This document shows positions 17,983-26,239 of a stretch of 64,000 nucleotides of DNA, in pieces (position 1 is the stretch's first letter; each line of letters opens with the position of its first letter). The position numbers and the translations under genes were made by a program. This DNA is from Tropicibacter alexandrii (GTDB lineage Bacteria > Pseudomonadota > Alphaproteobacteria > Rhodobacterales > Rhodobacteraceae), in contig NZ_RCTZ02000009.1 in assembly GCF_003667315.2 (NCBI RefSeq), forward strand, positions 111,057 to 175,056. The letters are read 5' to 3'. The notes below the pieces were generated by a model that worked only from the letters and a program-made list of their open reading frames with translations, did no database searches and had not been told where the DNA came from.

Positions 17983-19701
17983 ATGCGGCGCCTTGGCAGT
18001 TACGGCCGAAGCCTCTCCGTCAGGCTGGTCCTGCTGCTGACCCTGGCTTTGTTGCCGCTGGGTCTGCTGTCGCTTTACCAGACAAAGAAGGTGCTCGACG
18101 AGGCGGAGGCCATGTCGCGCACCTCGCTCATGTCCAAGACCGTGGCCGCCAGCCATGCGGAGCGCGAGCTGTTCCAGAAGGCTCTAGGCGCGGCCGAAGG
18201 TCTGGGCGCGCTGGTGCTCGCCGCCAGCGCCGATACCTGCCGCGCGGCGGTCACGGATTTCATCGCGGAACACAGCAACTTCGTCTTCGCCGGGTTCATC
18301 GAGATGGACGGGCGGATGCGCTGCTCGTCGCATGACGAGGAACTGGATTTTGCCGGAACGCCGGATTTCGAGGACGCCATCACCAAGACCGGCCCGCATG
18401 TGGTCATGCGCAGCGACGGCATCGTGTCTGGCGAGGCGGTGGCGATCGTCATACATCCGATCATGCGCCGCGGGGTGCTGCAGGGGCTTGCCACCGTGTC
18501 GATCCCGCTGCGCGTCGCCAACGAGACGATCCGCGAGACACAGCTGGAAAGCGATTTGCGGCTGCTGACCGTCAACAACGAGGGCGAGATCGTCGTCTCG
18601 ACCGATCCCGATTACCGGACCGAGGACCTGCTGCCGCGCGATGTGACGCCGGAGCAACTGGTGGGGCTGGCCGGGTCCACGTTCGAGGCACTGGCGGGGT
18701 CGGGCACGCGCCGCCTGTTCGCGGTGTCGGAACTGATCCCCGGCAGCGTCGTGCTGGTCGGCAGCGCGCCCTACGAAAACAGTGCCAATCTGGGTGGATC
18801 ATTGCAGGGGCGGATGGCGCTGGCCTTTCCGCTGGTGATGTGGATCGCCGGTATGGGCGTGGCCTATCTGGGCGTGCAGCGGCTGGTCGTGCGCCACGTG
18901 CGCGCACTGCGCTCGGCGATGCGGCGCTTTGCGCTGGGTGACCGGGCGGTGGGGTCGCTGGCGCTGGACAATCCGCCCGAGGAACTGGCCGAGGCGGAAC
19001 GCGCCTTCAACCGGATGGCGCTGTTGATCTCCGAGGCGGAGCAGCGCCGCGATCAGGACCTGCGCGACAAGAAGGTGCTGCTGAAAGAGGTGCATCACCG
19101 GGTCAAGAACAACCTGCAGCTGATCGCCTCGATCATGAACATGCAGATGCGCTCGGCCCAGTCCGCCGAGGCGCGCGGCCTCTTGTCGGGCTTGCAGCAG
19201 CGGGTCCGCGGGCTGGCGATGCTGCACCGCGCGCTGTATGCCGCGCCCGATCTGACCACGGTGGACGCCGCCGAACTGTTGCAGGCGGTCATCGAAGACG
19301 TGGCGCAGTCGCTCGGGCGGCCGGATGTCACGCTGGAGACGCATTTCGAAAGCGTCGAGCTTTATCCCGATCAGGCGGTGCCGCTGTCGATGCTGGCCGC
19401 CGAGGCGCTGACCAATGCGCTGAAATATGCCCGCGCGCCGGGGCAGGCGCGCATCGAGGTCCACCAGACCTTTGCCGCCGCATCGGGGCAGGTGACGTTG
19501 CGCGTCGCCAATTCCTGCGAAGGCGCCGCCGCGAAGGCAGGCGAGCTGACCAGTTCGGGCCTCGGCCAAAAGCTGATGCGCGCCTTCGAGGCGCAGTTGA
19601 ACACGCTGGCGGCGGTCACCGAAAGTGATGACAGCTACGTCTACGAGGTCAGCTTCACGCGCGAGGAATTCGATCAGGGCGCGTCTGAGCGAAAGGCCTG
19701 A
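17983..19701 (+). CDS. Membrane sensor histidine kinase, HisKA_2/HWE type, probable PhyK-like kinase
   Basis: 572 residues. A first membrane helix at about 15-34, a periplasmic sensor of about 240 residues, a second helix at about 281-300, a HAMP-like linker, then the H-box KEVHHRVKNNLQL at about 368-380 and a compact ATPase domain with EALTNALKYA. The HRVKNN H-box defines the HisKA_2/HWE group to which the kinases that phosphorylate PhyR belong. Its place directly after ecfG supports that role. I use ATG 17983; a TTG at 17965 overlapping the ecfG stop is an alternative. The periplasmic domain has no motif I can tie to a ligand. Confidence 0.88.
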   Translation: MRRLGSYGRSLSVRLVLLLTLALLPLGLLSLYQTKKVLDEAEAMSRTSLMSKTVAASHAERELFQKALGAAEGLGALVLAASADTCRAAVTDFIAEHSNFVFAGFIEMDGRMRCSSHDEELDFAGTPDFEDAITKTGPHVVMRSDGIVSGEAVAIVIHPIMRRGVLQGLATVSIPLRVANETIRETQLESDLRLLTVNNEGEIVVSTDPDYRTEDLLPRDVTPEQLVGLAGSTFEALAGSGTRRLFAVSELIPGSVVLVGSAPYENSANLGGSLQGRMALAFPLVMWIAGMGVAYLGVQRLVVRHVRALRSAMRRFALGDRAVGSLALDNPPEELAEAERAFNRMALLISEAEQRRDQDLRDKKVLLKEVHHRVKNNLQLIASIMNMQMRSAQSAEARGLLSGLQQRVRGLAMLHRALYAAPDLTTVDAAELLQAVIEDVAQSLGRPDVTLETHFESVELYPDQAVPLSMLAAEALTNALKYARAPGQARIEVHQTFAAASGQVTLRVANSCEGAAAKAGELTSSGLGQKLMRAFEAQLNTLAAVTESDDSYVYEVSFTREEFDQGASERKA

Positions 19702-19717
19702 AAAGGACCTTGGCGCG

Positions 19718-19742
19718 GGAACTTGGCCCGCGCTGGCACGTT
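19718..19742 (+). promoter_or_regulatory. EcfG-type promoter for the YqaE-DUF4112 operon
   Basis: GGAAC at 19718-19722, 16-nt spacer, CGTT at 19739-19742, about 40 bp before the GTG at 19783. Confidence 0.8.
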
Positions 19743-19782
19743 GATCTTCTGAACGCCGCATAGGCTGTAAAGGAGTATCACC

Positions 19783-19941
19783 GTGGACCTGATCCGCATC
19801 ATCATCGCCATTCTGCTGCCCCCCTTGGGCGTGTTCCTGCAAGTGGGTCTGGGCAAGCATTTCTGGCTGAACATCCTGCTGACCATCCTCGGGTACATCC
19901 CCGGTATCGTCCATGCTGTCTACATCATTGCCCGCCGCTGA
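19783..19941 (+). CDS. YqaE/Pmp3 family small membrane proteolipid
   Basis: 52 residues from GTG 19783 after AAAGGAG. Two hydrophobic helices with the family pattern ILLPPLGVFLQVG and ILGYIPGIVHAVYII. Pmp3/YqaE proteins are found from bacteria to plants, are induced by salt and cold, and influence membrane potential. EcfG-type promoter upstream. Its 3' end overlaps the DUF4112 gene by 29 bp. Confidence 0.9.
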   Translation: MDLIRIIIAILLPPLGVFLQVGLGKHFWLNILLTILGYIPGIVHAVYIIARR

Positions 19942-20311
19942 ACGCGCCGCGCGTCTGGCGCGGCTGGAACGGCTGGCCGACAGCCTCGACCGCGCGTTTC
20001 GCGTGCCGGTTCTGGGGCTGCGGGTCGGTTGGGACGGCCTGCTGGGCTTGGTTCCGGGCATCGGTGACGCGCTGACCTTTGCACCCGCCGCCTTCATCGT
20101 CGTCGAGGCGCACCGCCTTGGCGCGCGCAAACGGGTGCTGGCGCGCATGTCCGTGAACACGGTTGTCGACACGGTCATCGGGGGCATCCCGCTGCTGGGC
20201 GACCTGTTCGACATCGGCTTCAAATCCAACCGCCGCAACGTGGCGCTTCTGCGTGACGAGTTGCACCGCGACCCGTTGGTCGCGCAGGCGCATCGCGCCG
20301 CCCTATCCTGA
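19913..20311 (+). CDS. DUF4112 membrane protein
   Basis: 132 residues. The DUF4112 core is seen in LADSLDRAFRVPVLGLRVGWDGLLGLVPGIGD and GGIPLLGDLFDIGFKSNRRN. Two short hydrophobic segments suggest inner-membrane association. Function unknown. Overlaps the YqaE gene and is likely translated from the same message under EcfG control. Confidence 0.85.
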   Translation: MLSTSLPAAERAARLARLERLADSLDRAFRVPVLGLRVGWDGLLGLVPGIGDALTFAPAAFIVVEAHRLGARKRVLARMSVNTVVDTVIGGIPLLGDLFDIGFKSNRRNVALLRDELHRDPLVAQAHRAALS

Positions 20312-20324
20312 AGGAGGAGAGACA

Positions 20325-20537
20325 ATGGCTGAACGCAAGAGATCCAAGGACATGAGCCGCGACACCGACAAGGTGTTCGGCAAGGACGACAAGGTGTCTC
20401 AGGCTGGCCGCGCTGGCGGCGAACTGAGCCGCAAGGTCGGCACCCGCGACGAGAAGAAGCGCGCCTTTGAACGGCCCGCCGGCGCGACGCGCGTGACGAA
20501 ATCCGATGAAATCGAAGAGGACACCGACAATGGCTGA
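20325..20537 (+). CDS. Small hydrophilic protein, unknown
   Basis: 70 residues, strongly charged (Lys, Arg, Asp, Glu), no hydrophobic segment, probably disordered. A very good ribosome site (AAGGAGGAGAG) precedes ATG 20325. Its end overlaps the next gene (ATGGCTGA). It sits in the stress operon started at 19718. I do not recognise the family; the composition resembles small desiccation or stress proteins but that is only an impression. Confidence 0.7.
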   Translation: MAERKRSKDMSRDTDKVFGKDDKVSQAGRAGGELSRKVGTRDEKKRAFERPAGATRVTKSDEIEEDTDNG

Positions 20538-20997
20538 ACATCTCAACGGTCTGCCCCGACACGCTTGGGTTCTGATCGCCGATGGCGAAAAGGCGCTGTT
20601 CCTGAAGAATGTCGGCGACGAGACTGACATGAACCTCGAAGTCGTCCGCAAGGACGAGCAGGACAATCCCAAGGCGCAGGACTGGGCCGCGAACCGGCCT
20701 GGCCGTATGCATGACACCGGGCCGGGGCAGGTCTCGGCGGTGGATGACACCGATTGGCACGAGTTGGAAAAGGAGCGGTTTGCCAAGGACATGGCGGACC
20801 ATCTGTACCGCAAGGCCCATGCGGGCGCCTATGAGGCGCTGGTCATCGCGGCCAGCCGCCCGGTGCTGAGCGCGCTGCGCGACGCGATGCACAAGGAGGT
20901 GCGCGACAAGGTCATCCTCGACGTGCCGAAGGTGCTGACCAACCACCCGCTCGACGAGGTTGAGAAGCGCATTTCCGCCGAACTTCGCGCGCACTAG
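20530..20997 (+). CDS. Host-attachment-protein family (PF10116-like)
   Basis: 155 residues. WVLIADGEKALFLKNVGDE at the start, a central FAKDMADHLYRKAHAGAYEALVIAASRPVL and C-terminal DVPKVLTNHPLDEVEKRI match the family first named from a plant-attachment gene in Agrobacterium and now seen widely as a soluble stress-linked domain with an eRF1/baeRF-like fold. Start at 20530 overlaps the preceding stop by 8 bp. The annotation by name does not prove a role in attachment. Confidence 0.82.
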   Translation: MAEHLNGLPRHAWVLIADGEKALFLKNVGDETDMNLEVVRKDEQDNPKAQDWAANRPGRMHDTGPGQVSAVDDTDWHELEKERFAKDMADHLYRKAHAGAYEALVIAASRPVLSALRDAMHKEVRDKVILDVPKVLTNHPLDEVEKRISAELRAH

Positions 20998-20999
20998 CG

Positions 21000-21024
21000 G
21001 GAACTCCTGCGGGATTTGTGGGTT
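21000..21024 (+). promoter_or_regulatory. EcfG-type promoter for 21054-22046 genes
   Basis: GGAAC at 21000-21004, 16-nt spacer, GGTT at 21021-21024, 29 bp before ATG 21054. Confidence 0.7.
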
Positions 21025-21053
21025 ATCCCATTGAACGCAAAGGAGATACTCTC

Positions 21054-21281
21054 ATGAAACCTGCAGCAATCATAGGCGCGGTCGTCGCCGTGCTGGTGAT
21101 CGGCTTTGCCTTTTACATGATCGACATCGACCAGACCCAAGAGGCGCAACTGCCCGAGGTCACGGTCGAGGGTGGGCAAGCGCCGGAATTCGATGCCGAG
21201 GTGGGCGATGTCGACGTCGACTCGGAAACCGTGGAAGTCGAGGTGCCGACCCTTGATGTCGAGCCGCCCAAAGACGACTGA
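21054..21281 (+). CDS. Small membrane-anchored acidic protein, unknown
   Basis: 75 residues: an N-terminal helix (AAIIGAVVAVLVIGFAFYM) that is a signal anchor or uncleaved signal, then about 48 residues with many Glu, Asp and Val in a repeating strand-like pattern (VDVDSETVEVEVPTLDVE), net strongly negative and probably periplasmic. Start 21054 follows AAAGGAG. EcfG-type promoter just upstream. No family recognised. Confidence 0.7.
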   Translation: MKPAAIIGAVVAVLVIGFAFYMIDIDQTQEAQLPEVTVEGGQAPEFDAEVGDVDVDSETVEVEVPTLDVEPPKDD

Positions 21282-21329
21282 CCGCGGCGAACCTGCAACC
21301 TGAACCGAATTACCGAAAGGAGGTCCAAA

Positions 21330-21527
21330 ATGGACCAAGATCGTATCGAAGGCAAATGGACCGAAATCAAAGGCCGCCTGCGCGAGGCGTATGGCGACCT
21401 GACGGATGACGAACTGGAGCGGACTCGCGGCAATCGTGAGCAGATCGAGGGCCTGATCCAGCAGAAGACCGGCGAAAGCAAGGACGATGCCCGCGCCTCG
21501 TTCGATCGCCTGCTGCAAAAGGTGTAA
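21330..21527 (+). CDS. CsbD family stress protein
   Basis: 65 residues. MDQDRIEGKWTEIKGRLRE and the following DLTDDELERTRGNREQIEGLIQQKTG are the CsbD signature. The protein is small, charged and helical; CsbD of Bacillus is under the general stress sigma factor. A strong GAAAGGAGG site precedes the ATG. It lies 48 bp after the acidic membrane protein and 3 bp before the next gene. Confidence 0.92.
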   Translation: MDQDRIEGKWTEIKGRLREAYGDLTDDELERTRGNREQIEGLIQQKTGESKDDARASFDRLLQKV

Positions 21528-21530
21528 GCC

Positions 21531-22046
21531 ATGGCCGACAAACCGGAAACGGATGTAGAGGCGGAAAAGCAGCTGTGGGACCAGCTCGGTGACATTCGCA
21601 CCGGCATGCTGGTCGTCAAGGATAGCGGCCAGCACCCTCAGCCGATGACCCATTTCGCCGATCCCGAAAACGGCGCGATCTGGTTCATCACCTCGCGCGA
21701 TACCGACCTCGTGGGTGCCCTGCGACAGGGTGCCGAGGCGGGGTTCACCTTGGTCTCGGGTGATGGCGATTACCATGTCAGCCTGACCGGGCCGTTGGTG
21801 CCCTATGAAAGCGCCGAGAAGCTCGACGAGCTGTGGAACTTCGCCGTGGCGGCGTGGTTCGAGCATGGCCGCGAGGACGACAATGTGCAGTTGCTGCGCT
21901 ATACCCCGCGCGAGGCCGCGATCTGGGCATCGGATGGCAATCCGGTGCTGGTCGGGCTGAAGATGATGCGCGCGGCCATGTCCGATGGCGAAAGCAATCC
22001 GGACGTGGGCACGCATCGCGTCATCACGCTGCGCATGGCAGCCTGA
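21531..22046 (+). CDS. General stress protein, pyridoxamine-phosphate-oxidase fold
   Basis: 171 residues. The split-barrel flavin-binding fold is seen from LGDIRTGMLVV, PMTHFADPENGAIWFITSR and GDGDYHVSLTGPL. This matches the GSP26-like branch of the PNPOx superfamily, which binds FMN or F420 and is commonly stress-induced. True enzyme activity is unknown. It follows csbD by 3 bp and is closed by the terminator at 22071-22092. Confidence 0.87.
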   Translation: MADKPETDVEAEKQLWDQLGDIRTGMLVVKDSGQHPQPMTHFADPENGAIWFITSRDTDLVGALRQGAEAGFTLVSGDGDYHVSLTGPLVPYESAEKLDELWNFAVAAWFEHGREDDNVQLLRYTPREAAIWASDGNPVLVGLKMMRAAMSDGESNPDVGTHRVITLRMAA

Positions 22047-22070
22047 GACGTTGCCAAGCTTGTGATCGAA

Positions 22071-22092
22071 GGGCGCCTGCGGGCGCCCTTTT
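22071..22092 (+). terminator. Rho-independent terminator
   Basis: GGGCGCC/GGCGCCC stem with a short loop followed by TTTT, 25 bp after the stress-protein stop. Confidence 0.85.
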
Positions 22093-22097
22093 CGCGT

Positions 22098-22122
22098 GGA
22101 ACGGGTCAGCAGGGCAGACGTT
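22098..22122 (+). promoter_or_regulatory. EcfG-type promoter for the PRC-barrel gene
   Basis: GGAAC at 22098-22102, 16-nt spacer, CGTT at 22119-22122, placed directly after the preceding terminator and 27 bp before the start at 22150. Confidence 0.8.
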
Positions 22123-22149
22123 ATTGAGTCAAGCAAAGGAGGCTACCTC

Positions 22150-22767
22150 ATGAACCTCACCTATTTGACGCAATTGCCCGTCATACATGCCACGGGCGAA
22201 CATCTTGGCCGGGTCGAGGATGCGATCCTCGATCTGGAAAACGGCTGTGTCGCCTATTGGCGCACCAGCCTCGGGTCGCGCCTGCGGGCCGTGCCCCTGC
22301 TGATCACCGCGCGGCGAGTCGCTGCAAGCGACGAAGCGATGACCGTGCACATGAACCTCGACGACCTGAATGCGGCTTGCGAGGAGGCCGAGAGCGCGAC
22401 GCGCCATGTCGATCCGGCGCAACTGCCGGTGACGCTGCCGCTGGCTGGCCCTCTGGGCCATGCGGGGCTGTCGCCGATCGCCTTCGGCTTTGGCCGGCGC
22501 ACCAGTGTCGATATGCCGGAGGGCGCACCGCCTAGCTGGATCTGGGGCCGCGACGTGCTGGACAAACCGCTTTTCACCCTGCGGGGGGAGCTGGGTCGGA
22601 TTTCGGATGTCGAGATCGACACGGCGGCCAACAGCCTGACACGGGTCTTGGTCAAGGGCAGCCACGGCGAAACGAGTTTCGTCGAGGCGAGCGCATTGCG
22701 GCACGTGCCCGAGGAACGGACGCATTTCGTCGCGTCCAGCCGCCCAAGTCCGCAGATGTCGGCCTGA
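22150..22767 (+). CDS. PRC-barrel domain protein
   Basis: 205 residues with two PRC-barrel-like segments, one at about 10-60 (GEHLGRVEDAILDLENGCVAYW) and one at about 140-190 (GELGRISDVEIDTAANSLTRVLV). PRC barrels are protein-interaction modules found in photosynthetic reaction-centre H subunits and RimM. ATG 22150 follows AAAGGAGG. The upstream EcfG-type promoter puts it in the stress regulon. The role is unknown. Confidence 0.82.
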   Translation: MNLTYLTQLPVIHATGEHLGRVEDAILDLENGCVAYWRTSLGSRLRAVPLLITARRVAASDEAMTVHMNLDDLNAACEEAESATRHVDPAQLPVTLPLAGPLGHAGLSPIAFGFGRRTSVDMPEGAPPSWIWGRDVLDKPLFTLRGELGRISDVEIDTAANSLTRVLVKGSHGETSFVEASALRHVPEERTHFVASSRPSPQMSA

Positions 22768-22776
22768 TGCGGGCGC

Positions 22777-22844
22777 AAGGCGCTTCGAAGCGCCTTGGAC
22801 CAAGCGCCTTGCAAGGCGCTTGATCGGCGATTTTCAAATCGCCG
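22777..22844. repeat. Cluster of three palindromes between convergent genes
   Basis: Two perfect 20-bp palindromes (22777-22796 and 22802-22821) separated by 5 bp use the same AAGGCGCTT/AAGCGCCTT arms in opposite order, so each arm can pair with several partners. A third stem (CGGCGATTT/AAATCGCCG, 22825-22844) spans the stop of the downstream minus-strand gene. They may form a complex bidirectional terminator. Confidence 0.75.
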
Positions 22845-23553
22845 CGACGGCGCTGCTCTGGTTTCTGGCTTCGGCATAGGCGCAGGCCGCAGCGACCAGC
22901 GCCCGGAACAAGGCGCGTTGGCGGCGGGCATAAAACAGGTGTTCCGGGTGCCATTGCACGCCCAACGCAAACGGGTCGCTGCCGCGTTCGATGGCCTGTA
23001 TCATCCCGTGCTGGTCGCGTGCCGCGACACGCAGCCCGCGGCCAAGGTTCCGGACGGCCTGCGTGTGCAGGGCGTTGACCTTCATCACCTCCAAGCCCGC
23101 AATATGCGCCAGATGCGTGTCCTCGGCGATACGGACGCTGCGCTTGGGCAGGATCGTCCGGATATGGCGCGCGTCGGGATAGCTGTCCCACGCGGCTTGG
23201 TCCAGATCGCCTCCCAACGCCACGTTCAGCATCTGCGCGCCGCGGCAGATGCCGAGCACCGGGATGCCCTCTGCGAGGGCGTGTTCCGCCAATCCCCGCT
23301 CAAAGGCGTCGCGGGCGGGATCGAGCCGGGCGCTCAGCCCCAATTGGCCACCGTAAAGAGAGGGCGAGATATCGTCGCCGCCGCCGATGATGATGGCGTC
23401 GGCGGCCTCGATGTCGGCAGGGCGCCCGGCGCCCCAGCGCACGGCGCGGCCACCGGCCAGCCAGACGTTCAATGCAACAAGTGGAAAAATCCGCCAGCCC
23501 GAGCGGCGCGAGGTCGTGACCCCGATCAGTGGCTTGCGCTCCATGCGGCTCAT
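22834..23553 (-). CDS. Class I glutamine-amidotransferase-like (peptidase C26) hydrolase
   Basis: 239 residues from ATG 23553, which overlaps the amidoligase stop (ATGA). The nucleophile elbow GICRGAQML carries the catalytic Cys, and GVQWHPEH near the C-terminus gives the His of the triad; the oxyanion region IIGGGDDISP is present. Closest named relatives are gamma-glutamyl-GABA hydrolases (PuuD-like). Pairing with an amidoligase is a known conserved gene neighbourhood, predicted to remove or transfer a gamma-glutamyl-type product. Last gene of a six-gene EcfG-promoter operon. Confidence 0.85.
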   Translation of the reverse strand: MSRMERKPLIGVTTSRRSGWRIFPLVALNVWLAGGRAVRWGAGRPADIEAADAIIIGGGDDISPSLYGGQLGLSARLDPARDAFERGLAEHALAEGIPVLGICRGAQMLNVALGGDLDQAAWDSYPDARHIRTILPKRSVRIAEDTHLAHIAGLEVMKVNALHTQAVRNLGRGLRVAARDQHGMIQAIERGSDPFALGVQWHPEHLFYARRQRALFRALVAAACAYAEARNQSSAVAAI

Positions 23554-24485
23554 GCGGCGCCCAGCAGGGCGCCGACGCGCTCGGCCCACGGCCCCCGGCG
23601 CGAGAAGGCGCGGGCGCGATGCGCGCGCCACGCCATCTCCAGATCGGTCATCCTATCGGCATCGGCGGCGGTCTCTTCGACCTTGGCCCACATCTGCCAC
23701 GCGTCCTGCAGGCTCCAGTCCGGCTCGTCGATGCGGCTGTCGGGCAGGCGGAAATGGAAGGCGGGGCGGGGCGAGGTCTTGTCCTTGGGGAACAGCTCGC
23801 TGTGACGGTCGGGGTCGTATTCCATCGACAGCGGCAGCAGGTCCAGCCCGTGATTGCGGTTCTTCGTGTGCCGCGCATAGAGCGCCATCATCGCGCCCAT
23901 GTCCTGCGGCGGATTGGCGACAAGGTCATCGATCAGCGCCGGGGGCCAGGGATCGACGAACGGCAGCAGCCGCCGGGTCGTATCGATCCCGGCGCTTCGC
24001 CGCAAGTGGTCCTCCAGCAGGCCAAAGGCACGGATCGTGGCCAAGGTATGCGGGTCGTCGAGCCCGGTGACCTCGGGGTTGAGATGCACGCCGAAGCCCA
24101 GCAGCACGCCCCCGCGCGACCCGATGGCACCGGCCTCGCGCAGCGGGGACAGCACGCTGTCGAACTGCGCCACCTCGGCGGGGGTCAGGGGCGCGGTGAT
24201 GATCTCGACCGGGACGATCTCGCGCACCAGTTCCATCCCGGCCTCGGGGATCGGCAGCCCGGCCTTGCGCCAGACCGTGTCCAGCTCGACGCGCAGATCG
24301 CCAAGGGCCGTGCCCTCGACGACCAGCTCATTGGGGCCGCTGTCGCGCGCGGTGCCACCGAAATGCTCCGCCAGAACCTCGGCGACGGCGGTTTCGGAGA
24401 GGCCCGCGAACTCGATCTCGACACCGCATTTGCGCGGGGTGCCGGAGGTGGTGTCGGGGTAGGCGAACGGGGCGAAATCACTCAT
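23550..24485 (-). CDS. Predicted amidoligase (COOH-NH2 ligase, PF12224-like)
   Basis: 311 residues. CGVEIEF near the N-terminus, ELVVEGT, the central VEIITAPL and GFGVHLNPEV follow the pattern of the predicted amidoligase group of the glutamine-synthetase/GCS ATP-dependent ligase fold, in which acidic residues bind metal and ATP. Such enzymes would join a carboxyl to an amine, making an isopeptide or modified amino acid. The coupled class I amidotransferase-like hydrolase downstream supports this. Substrate unknown. Both ends overlap neighbours (8 bp and 4 bp), so it is co-translated with the AI-2E-type transporter and the hydrolase. Confidence 0.82.
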   Translation of the reverse strand: MSDFAPFAYPDTTSGTPRKCGVEIEFAGLSETAVAEVLAEHFGGTARDSGPNELVVEGTALGDLRVELDTVWRKAGLPIPEAGMELVREIVPVEIITAPLTPAEVAQFDSVLSPLREAGAIGSRGGVLLGFGVHLNPEVTGLDDPHTLATIRAFGLLEDHLRRSAGIDTTRRLLPFVDPWPPALIDDLVANPPQDMGAMMALYARHTKNRNHGLDLLPLSMEYDPDRHSELFPKDKTSPRPAFHFRLPDSRIDEPDWSLQDAWQMWAKVEETAADADRMTDLEMAWRAHRARAFSRRGPWAERVGALLGAA

Positions 24486-25521
24486 CTGCTTCGATGGCTC
24501 CGTGACGGTCGGGCGTTGCGATGTTTGGTGAGGTCGCCGCCTCGACGCCCGCCGAAAAATAGGCGCCGACCCAGACGATCACCGGCAGGGCGACAATGCC
24601 ACCCATCGGCCCCCAAAGCCAGAGGCCGAACAGAATCGCCAAAAACACCACCAAGGGATTCATCCGCAGCCGCTGGCCGACCAGCGTCGGCGTGACGAAT
24701 TGCGCCTCGGTCATGTTCAGCGCCAGATAGGCGATGGGCGGCAGCAGCGCCTGAAACCCGGTCATGTTGATCATGCCGGCCACGAAGAGCGACAGCAGCA
24801 TCACGGCGGGCCCGAGATACAGCACGAAATTCAGGATGAAGGCCGCAACCCCCCAAAGCACGGCGCTGGGCATGCCGAGCACGGTCATCGCGCCGAACAC
24901 GGCGGCACCGAGCACGCCATTGATGGCCGTCACGGTGGTAAAATAATGCGACACCGCACGGTCGGCGCGCCGCAGCGTTGCCGAGCGCGCAGGCAAGGCC
25001 AGGTAGATGTCGTCGCGCGTCAGCAGGAAGAAGAACAGCGTCCCCGCAAAGATCAGCGCCTGCGCCATGAAATTTGGCGCCATCCACAGGGCTTCGGACA
25101 GGGTAGGCACCGCGTCTTCCATGCCCGATCCGCCGGGGCCGGTGATCGATTTCTTGATCTCCTCGGTCAGTGGTTCAAGACCGCGCAGGGTGCGAGTGAT
25201 GTCTTCGAGCCAGTAAAAGACCCGCGATTCCAGCCGGGGGATTTGTCCGACCATGTCGAGCACGATCGGACCGACAAGGCCGATGCCCACCACGATGCCC
25301 GCCACCGCCAGCAGCAAGGCGCTGGTGGCGGAGACCGCGCGGGGCACGCCGATGCCGGAAAGCTTGGTCATGACCGGGGCAAGGACCACACCGGTCACCA
25401 GCCCCAGCGTCATCGGCGCAAAGAGTTCCTGTCCGTATTGCAGCAGCGCAATGGCGGCCACCGTTGCGATGACCGCCAGAGACAGCGACTGTCCGGGAAG
25501 GGAGTCGGACCTGTCAGCCAT
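24478..25521 (-). CDS. AI-2E/PerM family transporter
   Basis: 347 residues from ATG 25521, overlapping the preceding stop by 8 bp. About eight hydrophobic helices, with the family block LNFVLYLGP and the C-terminal QRLRMNPLVVFLAILFGLWLWGPMGGIVALP. Members of this family include the AI-2 exporter TqsA, Na+/H+ antiporters and permeases of unknown substrate. In this operon it might export or import the product of the amidoligase pair, or serve ion balance in stress. Confidence 0.85.
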   Translation of the reverse strand: MADRSDSLPGQSLSLAVIATVAAIALLQYGQELFAPMTLGLVTGVVLAPVMTKLSGIGVPRAVSATSALLLAVAGIVVGIGLVGPIVLDMVGQIPRLESRVFYWLEDITRTLRGLEPLTEEIKKSITGPGGSGMEDAVPTLSEALWMAPNFMAQALIFAGTLFFFLLTRDDIYLALPARSATLRRADRAVSHYFTTVTAINGVLGAAVFGAMTVLGMPSAVLWGVAAFILNFVLYLGPAVMLLSLFVAGMINMTGFQALLPPIAYLALNMTEAQFVTPTLVGQRLRMNPLVVFLAILFGLWLWGPMGGIVALPVIVWVGAYFSAGVEAATSPNIATPDRHGAIEADE

Positions 25522-26239
25522 GATGGCCCGCATTCACCTCCGGTTGCGGGGCCGCAGCCTCGTCCGATTTGGAGTTAGGATCGAGCCGGTTGGACAGTTC
25601 GTCCGCCCCGGCGCGGGTCAGTTCGGCCAGTTCGGCGCGCAGCACCGCTTCGGCATCCCGCAGGGCAGCGTCGCGGTAGTCCCCCATCAGGCGGTCTTCG
25701 TGCCGGGTGGTGGGCAGAAGCGCGCCGACGAGCCCGCCGATGCCCGCCGCGATCGCTGCCGTCAGCAGCGGTTGGCGGTCGTGGGTTTCGGCAGCGGCGG
25801 TGCCCAGCCGGGCGGCCTGTTCCTCGATCTGGTCCTGCGCCTCGACCGCCTTCAGGCGGGCAGCCTTGACGCGGGCGCGGGCTTCGGGCCCGAGCTTCTC
25901 CAAGCCGCGATCCAGACGCGCGCGCAAATCGTTGCCGCTTGTGCGGACCCCTTGCAGGCGCATCCGGTGCTCGGCCCCAGGCGTGCGGGCATCGTAGGTG
26001 TCGGGTTCACGCTTGCGCGACGGCATCGCCAGCACGGCAAGCCCGAGGCCCAGCAGGGCGAGCCCCGCGGGATTGTCGCGCGCGGCGCGCGTGGCTTTTT
26101 GGGCAAGTTGGGACATGGCGTCGTCTCCGTTCTGGCGCAGGTCCGTGGCCCGGGCGAGGCCGGACAGGCTGTCCGACAGGGCGGCACGTTCGCGTGCGAT
26201 GTCTTTTTCGAGTCGGTCGCGGGGGAAGTCGTCAGGCAT
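25514..26239 (-). CDS. DUF3618-like membrane-associated protein
   Basis: 241 residues. The N-terminus (RLEKDIARERAALSDSLSGL) resembles the DUF3618 motif. A short hydrophobic stretch (GLALLGLGLAVLAM) is followed by a long charged helical region and a second one (LLTAAIAAGIGGLVGALLP). It looks like a membrane-shaping or envelope stress protein. Function unknown. The start at 26239 overlaps the holin-like gene by 8 bp. Confidence 0.7.
   Translation of the reverse strand: MPDDFPRDRLEKDIARERAALSDSLSGLARATDLRQNGDDAMSQLAQKATRAARDNPAGLALLGLGLAVLAMPSRKREPDTYDARTPGAEHRMRLQGVRTSGNDLRARLDRGLEKLGPEARARVKAARLKAVEAQDQIEEQAARLGTAAAETHDRQPLLTAAIAAGIGGLVGALLPTTRHEDRLMGDYRDAALRDAEAVLRAELAELTRAGADELSNRLDPNSKSDEAAAPQPEVNAGHHG

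Noticed and set aside
18799..20994. 731-codon minus-strand frame across the kinase and stress genes
   Set aside because: It runs antisense to five well-supported genes and has no recognisable domain.
22834..23553. Class I amidotransferase as TrpG or GuaA-type subunit
   Set aside because: Length, motif context and pairing with an amidoligase fit peptidase C26-like hydrolases better, and no partner synthase is present.
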